Positions 45,556-57,899 of a stretch of DNA of 64,000 nt are shown piece after piece. Positions within the stretch are counted from its first letter, which is position 1. The number at the start of each line of letters is the position of its first letter. The position numbers and the translations under genes are program-made. The stretch spans positions 2,027,633-2,091,632 of the forward strand of contig FJUW01000004.1 in assembly GCA_900074885.1 (NCBI GenBank). The letters are read 5' to 3'. This DNA comes from Rhynchosporium graminicola (taxonomy: Eukaryota > Ascomycota > Leotiomycetes > Helotiales > Ploettnerulaceae). Under the pieces are notes generated by a model that saw only the letters and a list, made by a program, of their open reading frames with translations, had not been told where the DNA came from and searched no databases.

Positions 45556-48500
45556 TCTCGTCCAACTTGCTCTGTTCTGTTCTGGTTCAGTTGGGAGTCA
45601 GGCAGTCACGCATCACCACTCTCTTTTCCAGAAAAGCTCCCCGAACGAAGCTTGTGTTCCGAGGAGAGCTGCTTTTATTTCGCATGCATGCATAGCGCCG
45701 AGAAAGAAAAAGGCTCGTACAAGGGGAATTCTTACCTGATCGATCATCGGGTGATGTTGTATATGTACCGGTACTACCTTCTGTTTATATATGGCGCCAG
45801 GAGTTTCACGCCATTTAGTGGCTGGCGAGGACGTTCATGATGAATGGGTCCTTGTTGTTTATTTGTGCGATCTTGTAAGATAGTACGCTTCTTCACGCCA
45901 CTCTACTTTTGAGATGTATGAGAAGGAGAGAGGAGGAGAAGAATAGCTGCGGGGAAAATCATAGGGGGAAGGAAGTAGTGAAGATCTCGTATGGTATGCT
46001 GATGAATCAGATATGCATGTTGAGATGTAGAGATGTGGAGGGGGAAGTTGGAAATGGATATGGAAGGAGAGAGATGGATGTATAATCATACAATGCTGTA
46101 CAATCAAAACCAACCAAATCAGTATCGTGAATTTTGTAATAGTGTTGAATTGGATTGCATAGGTGTCAGTGCCAGTGGTCCACCTCACAATGTATGCTTC
46201 TCCGCGATAATATTGGCATTATCACTTTCGACTTATCACCTGATGCCCTTATACAGGAAGAGACTTTTAAATACCTATATATGTGACTCAACCACTTACT
46301 CATTTACTCAATCATTTACGTGTGATGAAAACAAAGAAAAGAAAGCACAGCACCAACCCGTGCTCAGACGCCGCAGAACAGAATGAAACGTATAGAAAGA
46401 GGGAGGGATGAATAAGTCGATGTGTAAATGATATTTAGCGTTACTCATATATGATTCTGTAAATAGAGAGGGTACTTGGGTACTTGTGTATGTAAACAAG
46501 CGAGAGAAGCAAATCTTGACAATGAGCCAGTTACTGTTCGGCTTTATAATTATAGTATACGAGCATGTCAGGGTAGTAGGCAAAAAAAAAACAACAGCCG
46601 AAGCGGAAATTTGGGAAATGCCTAAAAGGCATGGATGAGGTATGTATAGTGTTTCGCTTTACATTGTGGACTATTTGTGTATTGTAAAGTTCAATGTTGA
46701 AGGTTCATTATTTCGGAGCTTTCTACACGAAAACAAACATGTCAATAGGAATGGAGAGCCGCATGGGGAGGCGGTAAGTGGGTGACTTTAGGGTCTTATG
46801 AGCAGGATCTGCGCCTTTTTCGAATAGGGAAAGGTGAGCAGGAAGGAAGCACGGAAAAGTGAGTATGAGTATACGTCTTGATGAAAATAAAATGCGAAGT
46901 CTAGACAAACAGACGATCCCTGTGGAGATTTTGTGATTATGCGTGGGCGGAGATGTTGAGGATATAGGTGAAAGAAAGCACAGGTTAGTCTCTGTGTAGG
47001 AAAAAGCTAAGCCTAAGCTGCTTTTCTTCTAGGGAAATGCTCCGATGATCTTCATCTTGATGAAACAGACCGAGAAAGAAAAGAACGAGGGATTAGGATG
47101 GGAGAGGTCATTTCATCGAGAACTTCTCTTCCTTCAAATATATTTGGAGGGATCTTAGAAGACAGGACGCGCACACGTATGGTACTAAGAATATGTTGAC
47201 TGCGATTCCTCTTGCATCACGGTGTTGCTAGCGGTCTCGGACTTCTCGTGGTTAGTGTAGTAGGGATCCATAACATGGACGAATTCTGATGGTTCTCACA
47301 GGTCTTGAATATCACTAGTCCTCGTCCTCGTTCTTTGCCCGTATGATGGTATGAGTTTTCTTATGCTGACATCTTGGGTTGAGATTACCTGGAAATATAA
47401 CCTGTTTTGTCATTCAGGACACAGAGGGGGCGTGCGGCTTAGCTAGGCAATGTGCAGCAAGCCTTAGACACTCGTAATAAAGACTTAACGGAAAGCCAGG
47501 ACTTAATCCCATTTCTTTAAGAAATGAATTGATAGTTTAAGGCTCCATTTGCGATGTGTACCAATTGAATCAAGCTGTTAAACCACGTAAGTGAATCGTT
47601 GAAGGAAAACATTCGATACTTTTGTCTGTTTAGTACCGCAAAATGTCACAGGGTAAAGAGCTCGAAAAGCCCCGGCAAACCTTATTATAGTATTATCAGC
47701 CAAAACAAAACAAATCCAAAAAAAGACTTACACATGCTGATTTTTGGGTTTGTTGGCATTCGTGATTCCTCGCTTAACCCGCGCGACTGATTTCTCTATT
47801 CCCAAATTCTATCATGTAATATGATCCTTTTGCGGCAAACAGAGATTGCCTCCTAGATCCACAGCGTCTCCATGGATTCCTTGCATCGGTCAATATATAT
47901 GACATTTGTTCCTAAGGGAACTTGCGCCGGTTGGATTCTACTAAATCCAAGCTAGCCGCTCGGGAAAAGTCTAGAACCCGGGACATAGGGCTTAGTCTGC
48001 GATATGCAAGGAACCAAAGAAGAAATTGAGGATGAGTACCACATGTGTGCCTAAATTAGTAAGGGGGTTAGAGCTAGGTCTCCGATGTCTTATAAGATAA
48101 TTAAAGATATAGGGCTTAGCATCAGTAATGCCTTATACAACAAGAAAGAGGGGACAACTTCCAGAACTTCCAGAACTTCCAGGAATTCAATCTCTTTGTG
48201 GTAGGTTGTCGATTTTGTAGGATATAGAGATCAGCGACGAAACCTTAAAAAGTGTCTTCTTATATCCAGCATCTATGAGACCGTGAATATTATAAATTGA
48301 ACATGTGCCGATTTTCGGGTTTGTTGACTTCGCGATCCCGTTCTCGCTCGATTCAGCTTTTTTCTTAGACAATCATGGTTTAAACCTGCTGGCACGGTAC
48401 CCTTTGCACCTGTAGGAAACATAATTATTCATTGTTTAACTAGGTATTTAGTATTTTACCCTGCTACGATATCCGCATGTAGTCAATATTCCATATGATA

Positions 48501-50639
48501 ATTTTGCTCCTTTCTTGGCATAGCCTCCCAGTTGTTTAGTCTAGTAATTGGTGAAGGACGCTATATAATCTTCATACATCTGTTACGAACACCTATACAT
48601 CCCCAAGCAGTCTTTGACTTCGTTTAGGGGTTCATTCCGCAACAGTGTTTCGACACATCTATTCACAACCCACGCTCTCCATTATCACACCCCTTACCTA
48701 ATATCAACATTCTCTCAAGATGCTTTGTTGCATGAATATAAATCCAAATAACTGAATGGGCTGGTACATGCGACCATATACTGGTGAGAAATGTGCTGTC
48801 TAGATGACTTGAGGAACAGCAGCACAACAGCATGAAAATAAATCCCCAGAACTGTATCTCAGCCTCTATTTAATAGAAGTGCTATAGTGAATATAAACTC
48901 GTGTCTAGAATCCGAATACCAAGATCACAGAGCTTGGAATTTATAGGATACGAAAGCTCACGGGGGTTCCATACTCTCTGATTTGGAATATAGCTCAAAA
49001 AACTACCTTAAGGAAGGATCGTTACAGCGGTATTCTAGCTAGTAATAGAGTTTTCCACCCCATGTCCTTCGAACGCTTTTCATTTCTACACAAAGCCGTC
49101 GTCGTTTACTGTCTGCTCCCAATATCTCTCGATAATGTCTCTGACAATGCATAAGCGAGTGCTGCCAACATTTAATATAGTAATTATTTTGACGACCCTA
49201 CTTAAGGAATATATAACTAATTTGATGATTTCTTAACGAGTTTATTCAGTTAGTACTTCTATGTAAGTCATATCAGTCGAGGGAATGACTCAGCTGATAG
49301 GTGACTGGTTGGGTCTGTCAGGCCGCCCTCTGACTACCTCTCAGGGCTCGCTAAGAATCCCACTTTTATCACAACTTCATAACTATTCTACCATTTAAGG
49401 GCATTTCCGTGTCTACTAGACTCATCATCCTTAAGGTCATAATTCATGAGGGTATAGTAGTCTTTCGAGAAGGGCGTGTTGCCATAATATAATACCAGGA
49501 GAGGCACTTGGAGCATACTAGCGACCCAGTTGATACTAGGCAGAGATGATTCAGCAGGCTCAGCCGATTCAAGGCCGCCATTTGTCTGAGTTTAGGAAGC
49601 TGAGGGGCATATGCTTACCGGCTTCCAGCCTCACTTCAAAAAGTAATCCACTTTTCAAGTTCCATGTCATCGCTTGTAAAAAGCAAGAGAGGTAACCTGG
49701 CAGGAGAACCTTGTGGGATAGCGCTCGGTATTAGGAAACTCGATATCAACTCAAGCCTTGACCTCGGGTTTCTTTTTCCTCTTTTGCCTACTCCTTGTGT
49801 CCTCGTAGCATGGCTACCGATTTTAATTTCAAACCAAACTCTCCTTCTTCCTCGCGATATTTGTGAGACTCTGGTGGGTGCCAAGCGGCAGTCAACCGTA
49901 ACACGTCTTTTATCTTTCTTTATTGAATTCTCTAAAAGTAGTATGATAGAGGGTTTCTAGATTAATAGTTCTTTCCCATGTCGAGTAGGTTTCAAACCTC
50001 CATCAAGAACAAAGATCTAATACTTGAAATGTATAGGATAAACGAATGATAATTTAGTACGGAGATACCAGTAAACCTTATAATGAACTGTTAGCGTCAA
50101 AGTCTTGGATGAGAACACTTGGAAGGCATATTTTCCTGAGTTTTTCTCTCCTTCTTGCTTCACTACTACAAATCTGACTATTTTCCTTGATAATCTGAGC
50201 TAGAGCTAAGGATCTAGATCACAAACAGAAAGATAATCTCACTGAAATTTTCCAAAGATGGTAATTCATCCCTTGACAACTATCAAGCGGATATATTATA
50301 TCTATTGCTACTCCAGCCGATCCCCCCCTATTCTGAGCACGCCCGGGATTTGTTTTCTCATAATTATCTTTGGAGATCTGCTCAGGCTCAATGACCTCCA
50401 TGAGATAACTTCTAGTTAATATAGTCTTGCCTCCTTCCCCTGTCTGTGCATAGTACTCGGCTAAAAGGCTAAAGGTAGAATACGCCTAATTAGCAAGGCA
50501 CTCTATATTTCTTGGTATTTTAACCTACTATTGCGAATTTCCTTCCGTTTATCTCGTAGTTGGAGAACTCTTTTGATTCGAGATACCCTGTGACGCTATA
50601 TTTAACTAGTATGGTCCGCCTTTCGTACTCGAGCTTTCT
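45556..50639. other. 5.1-kb gene-free region
   Basis: No supported ORF. It is AT-rich with scattered simple repeats, for example a CCAGAACTT 9-mer repeated about three times near 48160-48182. A diverged pair of related segments lies near 47735-47790 and 48299-48355. Frames at 46308-46583 (-) and 49664-49960 (+) have no family signal. It precedes a zone of pseudogenes and looks like gradually decayed sequence. Confidence 0.45.
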
Positions 50640-51275
50640 GATCATGTTTTTCTAAAGACTGAGACGCTGATCACAAGTCAGCTTTGGATAATGTAACTGA
50701 CCTTCTATGCGAGATAGGATTGTATCGTTAAAGGTTCCGACCCGGTCAGTTGTGAGGAACAATATGCCAGCATAGAATTCGAGAGCATGCAGGAAGCTTA
50801 AAGCTGGTCAGCCAAAGATGATACTATATGTTTCCTTCGAATATGGCATACTGGCGAGAAGACTGCTCCTTTCGAGATCCTCAATGGTACTATTAGGCAC
50901 GAAGACATCGGCCTCGTCGGTCAACAAGATTACGTTCCATGCTTTCGCCGTCTTGAAACTCTACGCCAAGTTCCCTCCACTGTCTTAGGGTCTGTTCCAA
51001 TGTGGCTCGTTGTGAAGGTCATCAGAGGTCTTTTCAAGAAATTTGCTATGCATTCTCCGGCCAAGTTGGCCAATTTAACAAAACAATAACATTCAAATTT
51101 GATCCTAACATGCCTGCTGTGAACGTTTTTCCCCACTTCTGGGCTTCCATGTAGCAGGAAGACCAGTCCATTGCCTTTCCCATCAACATAATCTGCGGTC
51201 CAGAGCTTGCCGGCCATCAGCTGCCCACGAACGATGCGCATCGAAAGGGCGACACGGTGAAGCCCTTCACCGATC
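50640..51275 (-). pseudogene. AAA+ ATPase pseudogene fragment
   Basis: On the - strand: RIVRGQLMAGKLWTADYVDGKGNGLVFLLHGSPEVGK with a damaged Walker A (HGSPEVGKN for GPPGVGKT, near 51128-51155). Then a degenerate intron-like stretch, ECIANFLKRPLMT, HIGTDPKTVEGT, and an intact Walker B ILLTDEADVFV (about 50886-50936). ILFLTTDRVGTFNDTILSRI follows (sensor 1 and arginine finger region), with a possible lid beyond. This is the C-terminal core of the fungal AAA proteins with a long N-terminal domain. That domain is missing, stops and frameshifts are present (for example FG*PALS), and the fragment abuts a + strand NLR fragment. Confidence 0.8.
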
Positions 51276-52787
51276 AGCAAGGTTGGAAGTTGCTCATGAA
51301 ATTGCTCGGATCGGAGTGGGTAGAGAAAGATGAGACCGGCCTCCTCAAAGTAGCAGAAGAAAGAGCAGCTAAGGAATTTCTGAAGTCGCTGGGCGGTGTA
51401 AGTGAAAGAAGGGCACTAGGGCACTGGAAATTCTCAACTAACATGTCGCAATCGCTTGCCCTCGCTATTGAACAAGCTGCTGAATTGATCAAGAACGTGG
51501 CATTTGGAGGCCCGAGTATTGCTTCAACCTATGAATCATTCAAAGAGCGCCAGAAAGATCTTCCGGAACGTGCAATTGAAATGCGATCTAAAACTGTGCA
51601 TGCGCTTGACTCTCTGTGGTACATGCGATTCACAAATTTGAATAGGAACTCATTTGATCTTTTAAGTGTCCTTTCGCTTCTTGCTCCACGCAAGTACACG
51701 AAGAGTCTATGACAGGTACAACGTTTATTTTTCCTCAGATGGTATCCCCATTGATCTCTTAATCTAGAGGTACGAGCTATTCCAATCGACCCTCCACCTT
51801 ATCGACAACTCATTCCTCTTTGAAACGGAGTTTGGTGCTCACAACCATCGTAGCTTTCGAGTTCATATCACAACATGAGTAACCTCGAACATACAGAAGG
51901 TAACACGGACGAAGCAATGAGATACACCAAGCGCGCGATCTCTATTCGTCTCGAGCGCGGTGCGGACGGCGGAGATACAGCGGCGTTCCTCCTCGCCATC
52001 TCCTACCTCTGCGTCTCCCGCGTGCATTTCCTTCTCGGTGCTTACCGATGAATCCCGAAACATAGTTGCTCAATCCGAAGCTCTGTTCTTCCGTACTTCC
52101 GGAGCAGATGCGCAAGTCATGGCTCAGTCCGCCTCGCTCCACCCAACCCATCTCTCCTCTCATCTCATGTCGTCTTGTCTTTGATTTCCAAGCTAACGTG
52201 AGGGTGCTTAAAAGTGTGCATTACGCATACGGGAACATCGACTCTGCTCAAAAGCACTGGAAGGGAGCAAAAACAAGCCTACGAAGCTAGGTTAAAGATC
52301 AGTCTCGCGAGTTTTCCTATCCATCCTATCACCGCGGCTGCGTACTACAGTCTGGGATGTACAGAGGAAAAGAAGGGCAATATGAACAATGCTAAGTATG
52401 ACCCGCAACAATATTGTTTATACACTCCCCTTTCACCTATCCCATCTGTTCCCTTGTACGCATAGAGTCGGTACATATTGATTGTCAGATCGTCCGTAGA
52501 GCGTACCTCGACAAAGCAATGGCAATCGCTCAACTCCGATCTCCAGACCGAGATGACGGAACCATAGCATGTATGATGTGGAGAATGTCCGTGGTACTAG
52601 ATAGTGATACGTACAGTGCTTTCCAAGACGAAGCTACCGTAATACGAAACAGAGCTGAATTAGCGATAAGGGAGTTAAGTGCGTAGGGGGAGGGAGGGGG
52701 TGTGTTAGTGCTTGACGAGGAGGGAGCGGTGGACCAGAATGAGATGGAAGATGCTTTTGACTCGCTTGTTCCGGGGTATTGCAGATG
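51257..52787 (+). pseudogene. STAND/NB-ARC-TPR (fungal NLR-like) pseudogene, C-terminal part
   Basis: The 51257-51712 frame gives the winged-helix end of an NB-ARC protein (DQQGWKLLMKLLGSEW; ALAIEQAAELIKNVAF; SLWYMRFTNLNRNSFDLLSVLSLLAP). Beyond it several frames give tetratricopeptide segments: NTDEAMRYTKRAISIRLERG, AISYLCVSRVHFLLG, VHYAYGNIDSAQKHW, SFPIHPITAAAYYSLGCTEEKKG, then YLDKAMAIAQLRSPDRDDGT and VLDEEGAVDQNEMEDAFDSLVPG. This matches fungal STAND proteins with a TPR C-terminus. The nucleotide-binding P-loop and the effector domain are absent, and several frameshifts and stops occur. Such proteins act as self/non-self or stress sensors, but this copy cannot. Confidence 0.85.
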
Positions 52788-53485
52788 ACTTCTGTACTTG
52801 TTAAGGAAATTTGCTCGGAATAGTATTACGGGTGCTAGAGCTAATTCTTGGATTGCCTTAGAAGCGGAGCTTGAATCATAAATTGTATTCCTAATCAGTC
52901 CATCTATATCAACCGACTTCGCACGCTATACGCAACTCGAAGTGGGATAAGGAAATACGCTCTATAGACGCGTTATCTATCTATTAGACGCCGGGCTTAG
53001 CAAACTTTATTGAGCAAGTTGATCCTTCGTATACCGAACCTGCAGAACTCCGACCGCCAACTACCTATATCAGCATCCTCTACCCTCTCGGAGATATAGA
53101 CTGCTTGCTTACCTATAAGACTCCTAATAGCGTCGTAGCAACTACCGTGATTCCTCCCATGATAACTACCGCTTGTTAGGTCTCATTATCAACCTCTCTA
53201 TCCGATATAGTAGCAGGGCGCTGAATAACACTCACTTAAAATGCCTACTAAGTAGCGTGATCCCTCTTGTCATGCTATAAACCCTAAAAGCCACTCATAT
53301 TCTGTCTCCTTATATACCTCTGCACATCTAGTAACCTTTCCCCTAAATACGGCAAGTCGACCGTAAGCGAATACAACGCTTGTATATATGGTTCAATGAT
53401 CTAGAGAAGCCCGTGTTAGGCGATTGTCTGTTTCGTTCTGGGATGATCCTCCCGAATCTGCTAAGAAGGGTATGTAGTAGTTGAT
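52788..53485. other. TA-rich stretch with mild RIP-like composition
   Basis: Between about 52900 and 53430 the sequence is rich in CTA/TAG and low in CA/TG, like the transposon block but less extreme. Read-through translation finds no assignable domain. It may be a small, old repeat remnant. Confidence 0.3.
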
Positions 53486-53544
53486 CTAGGAGATCCTCAT
53501 TATACTCCAAACTCTGCTCGTAGACGGCGAATGTCTTTCTTCGA

Positions 53545-54080
53545 TGCCGAGGAGCTTGTCGCTTTGTCGGTTTCCTGATTTTGGTAGAGGTTCCGACTCA
53601 ACTGTTGATGATTCGGAGTGTGTTGGCCTTGGGATCGAATCCCGCGGGGTACAGGGTCGCTGGTTTGACACAGTTAGTTATGATGGGATTCAGGGAGAGA
53701 ACAAGCATACTTATCTACCCAAATACGACAAAGACTAGCTGCTTGGCATGTGTTCGCTCGTCATTAGTGTACTTCAAAAGTTTCTCGTTGTCCAGGGTGT
53801 CAAAGAGAGCAACACCTTCTCTCGACAGCCCATCAACGACCACCTTTAACACCTCGAATGCAGCAGAAAGATCTTGGTTGTAAGGAATGTCACTAAGAGG
53901 GTTGACCTTCTTCAGCAGGTCGCGGAAAAACCCGACCCAATGCTCTCTGATCTTGAACTCCAAGTATCCGGTGTACCATGCACAAGCGTCTTGCAGTTGA
54001 GCTTCACCTTGAGGCGATTCTCTTAGAATCGAGATAATGGAATTATTCCGTGATTCCGACAGACTCGCTATCGATGGCAT
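53545..54080 (-). pseudogene. Unidentified fungal protein pseudogene
   Basis: From ATG 54080 (MPSIASLSESRN) the - strand frame reads ISILRESPQGEAQLQDACAW, REHWVGFFRDLLKKVNPL, LSAAFEVLKVVVDGLSREG, LFDTLDNEKLLKYTNDERTHAK, then QLVFVVFG followed by TAG. The same frame continues (ISMLVLSLNP, LYPAGFDPKANTLRIINS) before a second stop. The regular, protein-like continuation suggests the TAG replaced a TGG (Trp). I recall this pattern from fungal hypothetical proteins but can assign no function. An upstream exon may be missing. Confidence 0.5.
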
Positions 54081-55165
54081 TTGAGTTCCGGGTGGCCGTC
54101 TTCTTGACCCTACGAATACTGTGAGCGGCAAACCATTTTCAAATAGCAAACATATGATAGAGGACAAACATCCAGCAATCCACTGTATGTACTAATGTGA
54201 CGCAGCACTTGAAATTCTTACAGCTCTGTCGCTTAACCGAGATCGACCCGTCTGCACGACGTAAGTATTCATTATGATAGATTAACTGAGCAACGATAAT
54301 ACCTGGGCAGTCCAACCCTTACGCCAAGAAGGAAAGCCTCAAGGAAGATACTCCTAACTCTCGAGATCATGGCCGTCAGCCCCCAAATGATCCATCGTAA
54401 CCTTATTTAACCTAGGAGAAACCGTGTCGAAGCAATTTATACATCATCAACAAGAAATTCATGAGGCAGCAAGAACGAAAAGCGTATGTAACATAATGCA
54501 AGCAGGCAAAGAACGAAATCACATGTCTCTGGAGGTAGCCTCTCTATGCCACGTCTATGCATCTAAGGTAGCAGCCTATCAATGATCAGCGAGCGTACAT
54601 CACGAAAAATGAGGCGGACAGCTTCTCGCGGCTCACAAAAAAGCCCCGTTCTTAGCTGCGGCCTGCTCTGCTCTGCTCAGATGCAAAATCCAGCCCGACG
54701 TTCGACCAATGCTAGCCCTACCATCCATACCTTACTTTGTTGCATGTTGTCTACCAATCGTAGCACAACCAAAATCTTACCAGTCAACATGGAATCTCTA
54801 GAACCTTCATTGGGAACGTCGATGAATGGAGCCACGGCATGAAGATCCAATCAATATAAAATAACGATGAAAAAAGATTTCTTTCAAGCAGGACGAATTG
54901 CTTGTATGCGAACGCAAAATGAAGCGAAACTAGTAAGTTACGAAGCATGCCAGAAAATGTGCCAAATGAATGATGAGGCTGTCGTATATCATCATGAACT
55001 GCATTGCATGTTGACGTCCTGTGCCAAGCGTTTCGCCTCCACATGACAATTCTACGCCCAGCTACTTATAATGTGAGCTTCAGTGAGAACGTGAACGTGG
55101 GGCTGTGGCACTACGGCCCAGCTTCGAGTTTCGGGTTGCTTTTGGCGCCCGATTGAAGAGGTCAC
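54081..55165. other. Intergenic region
   Basis: About 1.1 kb with no supported ORF. Frames at 54582-54842 (+) and 54784-55044 (-) overlap each other and have no motif. Confidence 0.4.
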
Positions 55166-55402
55166 TCAGTTGGGCTTAAGAACAATCTTGCCGTGGTGAA
55201 TCTCCACCTTGAGATTGGAAGTAGCTTGGAGCTTGTAGCTGTGGCTGGTGTGGTTGCCCATGTTTGTGGCGCGTGATTCCAATTTCCAAAGATCTGATTT
55301 CGTGTAACTTCCGCGATTTGTTTCCTTCACGACTCCGATCTTTCCCTTTCGCGTTGCAACTAGAAATGCCACCGCTTCTTCTGTAGAAATTTTGTCAGGA
55401 GA
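55166..55402 (-). CDS. Possible 3' exon of a small gene, doubtful
   Basis: An open frame ending at 55166 reads KISTEEAVAFLVATRKGKIG, VVKETNRGSYTKSDLWKLES, then HSYKLQATSNLKVEIHHGK before the stop. Composition is protein-like, but the frame has no upstream ATG: it could begin at a splice acceptor (CTACAG near 55380) or be a remnant. No family recognised. Confidence 0.25.
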   Translation of the reverse strand, partial: SPDKISTEEAVAFLVATRKGKIGVVKETNRGSYTKSDLWKLESRATNMGNHTSHSYKLQATSNLKVEIHHGKIVLKPN

Positions 55403-55920
55403 AAACAAAACAGCGACTTCGATTCATGCCTTGGTGTGAGCGAATGACGCGACGACGTGAATAATTCTAGTCTGCCAGGAACCTCAAAAGCAGCCCTTTT
55501 GCATACAAGGCGGATTCTCGCAGGTCTCAGTTCCAGCGTCCAAGAACTAATCACGAGGACCCTGGATATGGTGTTTTTTCACTATAGACTGATTGAAAAT
55601 GGGCTAACTAGAGGAATATAGGTGCCGTTCAAGTGAAGAGACGAGACGGAAACCTCTAGCGTCGCTCAGATCGCGCATGCTAACCTCCAGATGGACATTG
55701 AAAGCTTTCAATACCCTAAGAATGGAGTTGATACGAGAGCCAAACTTCTCCTAAGAGAAACCACTTGGCTGTAGATCTAAGACATCTAAAAAGCCAACTT
55801 GTGTCAATGACAAAGTTTGGCAATCAGACTAAGTGAAAGCACGATCAATATAAGCGAAATTCAGATGCCAAAAATTCGATTGGGAAATGCTGAGAGGCCA
55901 GAGGGGCCCGAAGCGTCGTC
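55403..55920. other. Intergenic region
   Basis: About 500 bp; nothing identifiable. It includes the 3' flank of the deacetylase gene. Confidence 0.4.
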
Positions 55921-56944
55921 TTATTTCTTCAGTATAGCTCCAGCTTCTGCTGGCATAACAGCTCCTACTTCGGGGGTATTCTTGCTCTTGAAGTCATCTG
56001 ACATCTGCTCAAATGTGACCCATTCAACACCTTCGTGCTTATTGATATGATCAATAATCCTATCACATATTTGTTAGTGCGGTCTCACGACTATCCCCAG
56101 TGAAAGTTACCTCTGATGCATCTTGAGTACATGAGGCCTCCCGGAGACATCGGGATGAATTGTCATAGGGAAGCAGAACTCATCATAATTCTCATAGAAA
56201 TAGTCAAAATGATCCAACCACATCCGCTCCACCACCCTGGGGTCCACCCAGCCATGAGAATTGGGCGCTTTCTTGATGAACAACATAGGAGGTAGATCAT
56301 CAATATACCACGAAGCAGGAATTTCTACAAGCCCAGTCGGTTGGCCTTTAATCAATGGCTTCATCCATTCCTCTGCTTTCTTCGTGTAATCGATATTGGT
56401 CCACGAATCTCCGATCCTCAACCAATACATCTGAGCATCATCGTGAGACATACTGTGATCGTACTCGATGCCGTAACTGAGGAGCAACTCGGCACCTTCC
56501 TTACTTGTTTCCCACCATGGAGCGACACTTCCTTTCGGTGGCTTACCACAGAAGTCGGTAAGCATGCGAAAGGTTTTGTCGAGCACGTCCCTCTGTTGGT
56601 CTAGGGTCATCTCGGTAGGATTCTCGTGAGAGTAACCGTGAAGTCCGATCTCATGGCCGCCATCTCGGATCATCGCACATTCTTCTGGGAATGTTTCGAG
56701 AGAGTGACCGGGAATGAACCAGGTTGCTTTGAACCCATTCTTGTCAAATAGCTGAAGGAGGCGACGAACTCCAATGGTACCAGCGAATAGTCCTGCCTCC
56801 GGAGTTAGTAGCAATTCTGATATATATGAGGCTAGAGCTACCTCGACTAATATCACTACTAGAGTCCTCTCCACCGTATGATCCTAGCCATCCCGCTACA
56901 GCATCTATGTCAACCCCATAGCCAACAAGGACTTTCTTGACCAT
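55921..56944 (-). CDS. Polysaccharide deacetylase (carbohydrate esterase 4-like, HpPgdA type)
   Basis: Model: complement(join(55921..56059, 56111..56792, 56842..56944)), 307 aa; introns are 51 and 49 bp with normal ends. The NodB-fold signatures are visible: the metal Asp in [12 protein letters not shown] (residues about 9-18), the metal-binding HGYSH (residues 86-90), [16 protein letters not shown] around 55-70, and PWWE and [10 protein letters not shown] later. The exact [18 protein letters not shown] start is that of the cytosolic group that includes Helicobacter PgdA and allantoinase-like PuuE proteins, not secreted chitin deacetylases. There is no signal peptide or chitin-binding domain. 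The substrate in fungi is unsettled. Confidence 0.9.
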
Positions 56945-57899
56945 TATGAATCAGGAGCAGAAGAAGGATCGAAAAATGTATGATATCTGGAACCTGGGAT
57001 GAGGTGTAAACAAAGGAAGCGAGATGTATCAGAGCCGTGATCAGACGATGAGGGAAAAGATCGATTCCTTGGAACAATGAGGGGAGGGAAGCTATTTAAC
57101 TGTACCGTCATAGAGGAATCTCTGTCCCAAAGGTAGCGGGAAACCTTCAGTCCAATAGTGGGGAGAAGTGATGGCTGAGGGGGAGCATCCCAGCAGAAGC
57201 GAGCGACGGGAGAGCGACGGGACGCCGACGCCCAGCTTGGGGGACTCGGGGAAGAACTGATAAGAGTTGGACGGGGGTGCTAGTGTAACCACTAGCACGA
57301 GCCCGAAAGCAAGGTGAATGATTCATAATCATAGACGATTACTATAGAGAAGTGGAGTAAGATATCTTCTTAGTAAGGTATTCACTTATTCATTATGTCT
57401 ACAGAGTGAGGAACCCGGGGAAGGACTAACAAAAGTTGGATTATGTCAGCATTGCTGAGGGTAAGACAGGGACAGGGGTCAGTGCTTGGCGCGTGCGTAC
57501 AACGACCACGACCACGTCCACATCCACATGCTCAGGCAGTAGCTGACTGGATGATGGAACATGCGCCTCGTCCTTACACTTGAATAATTGTAGTACAGTA
57601 TAATCAGGTACGAGTGCCATTCATGCTTCCAGCATAAACTCAAGCTTCTGACAGGTCTGCAGCTTCATATAAACCCCTTCAACATTTCCAATACAATTCC
57701 CCCGACACTATAACAGCAAACAAAACAACCTGCCAACCTACACCAATCATCCGGCTACGACGCCTTCAAGCATCAGGCCAGCACGTTCCTGCGACGTGCG
57801 CGCATCAGATCTCCGGCTTGTGATATCAGGACCCTGAATTTACTACGTTGCAGGACTGAGCGCCTGCAATTTCTCATGCGGCGCGCGAATGTCGAATGA
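56945..57899. other. Divergent promoter region of the deacetylase and the VPS9/ankyrin gene
   Basis: About 950 bp between two genes transcribed away from each other. TATAAA occurs near 57668 upstream of the VPS9 gene, followed by an A/C-rich stretch (AGCAAACAAAACAACC). Short frames near 57100-57330 (-) have no motif. Confidence 0.45.
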
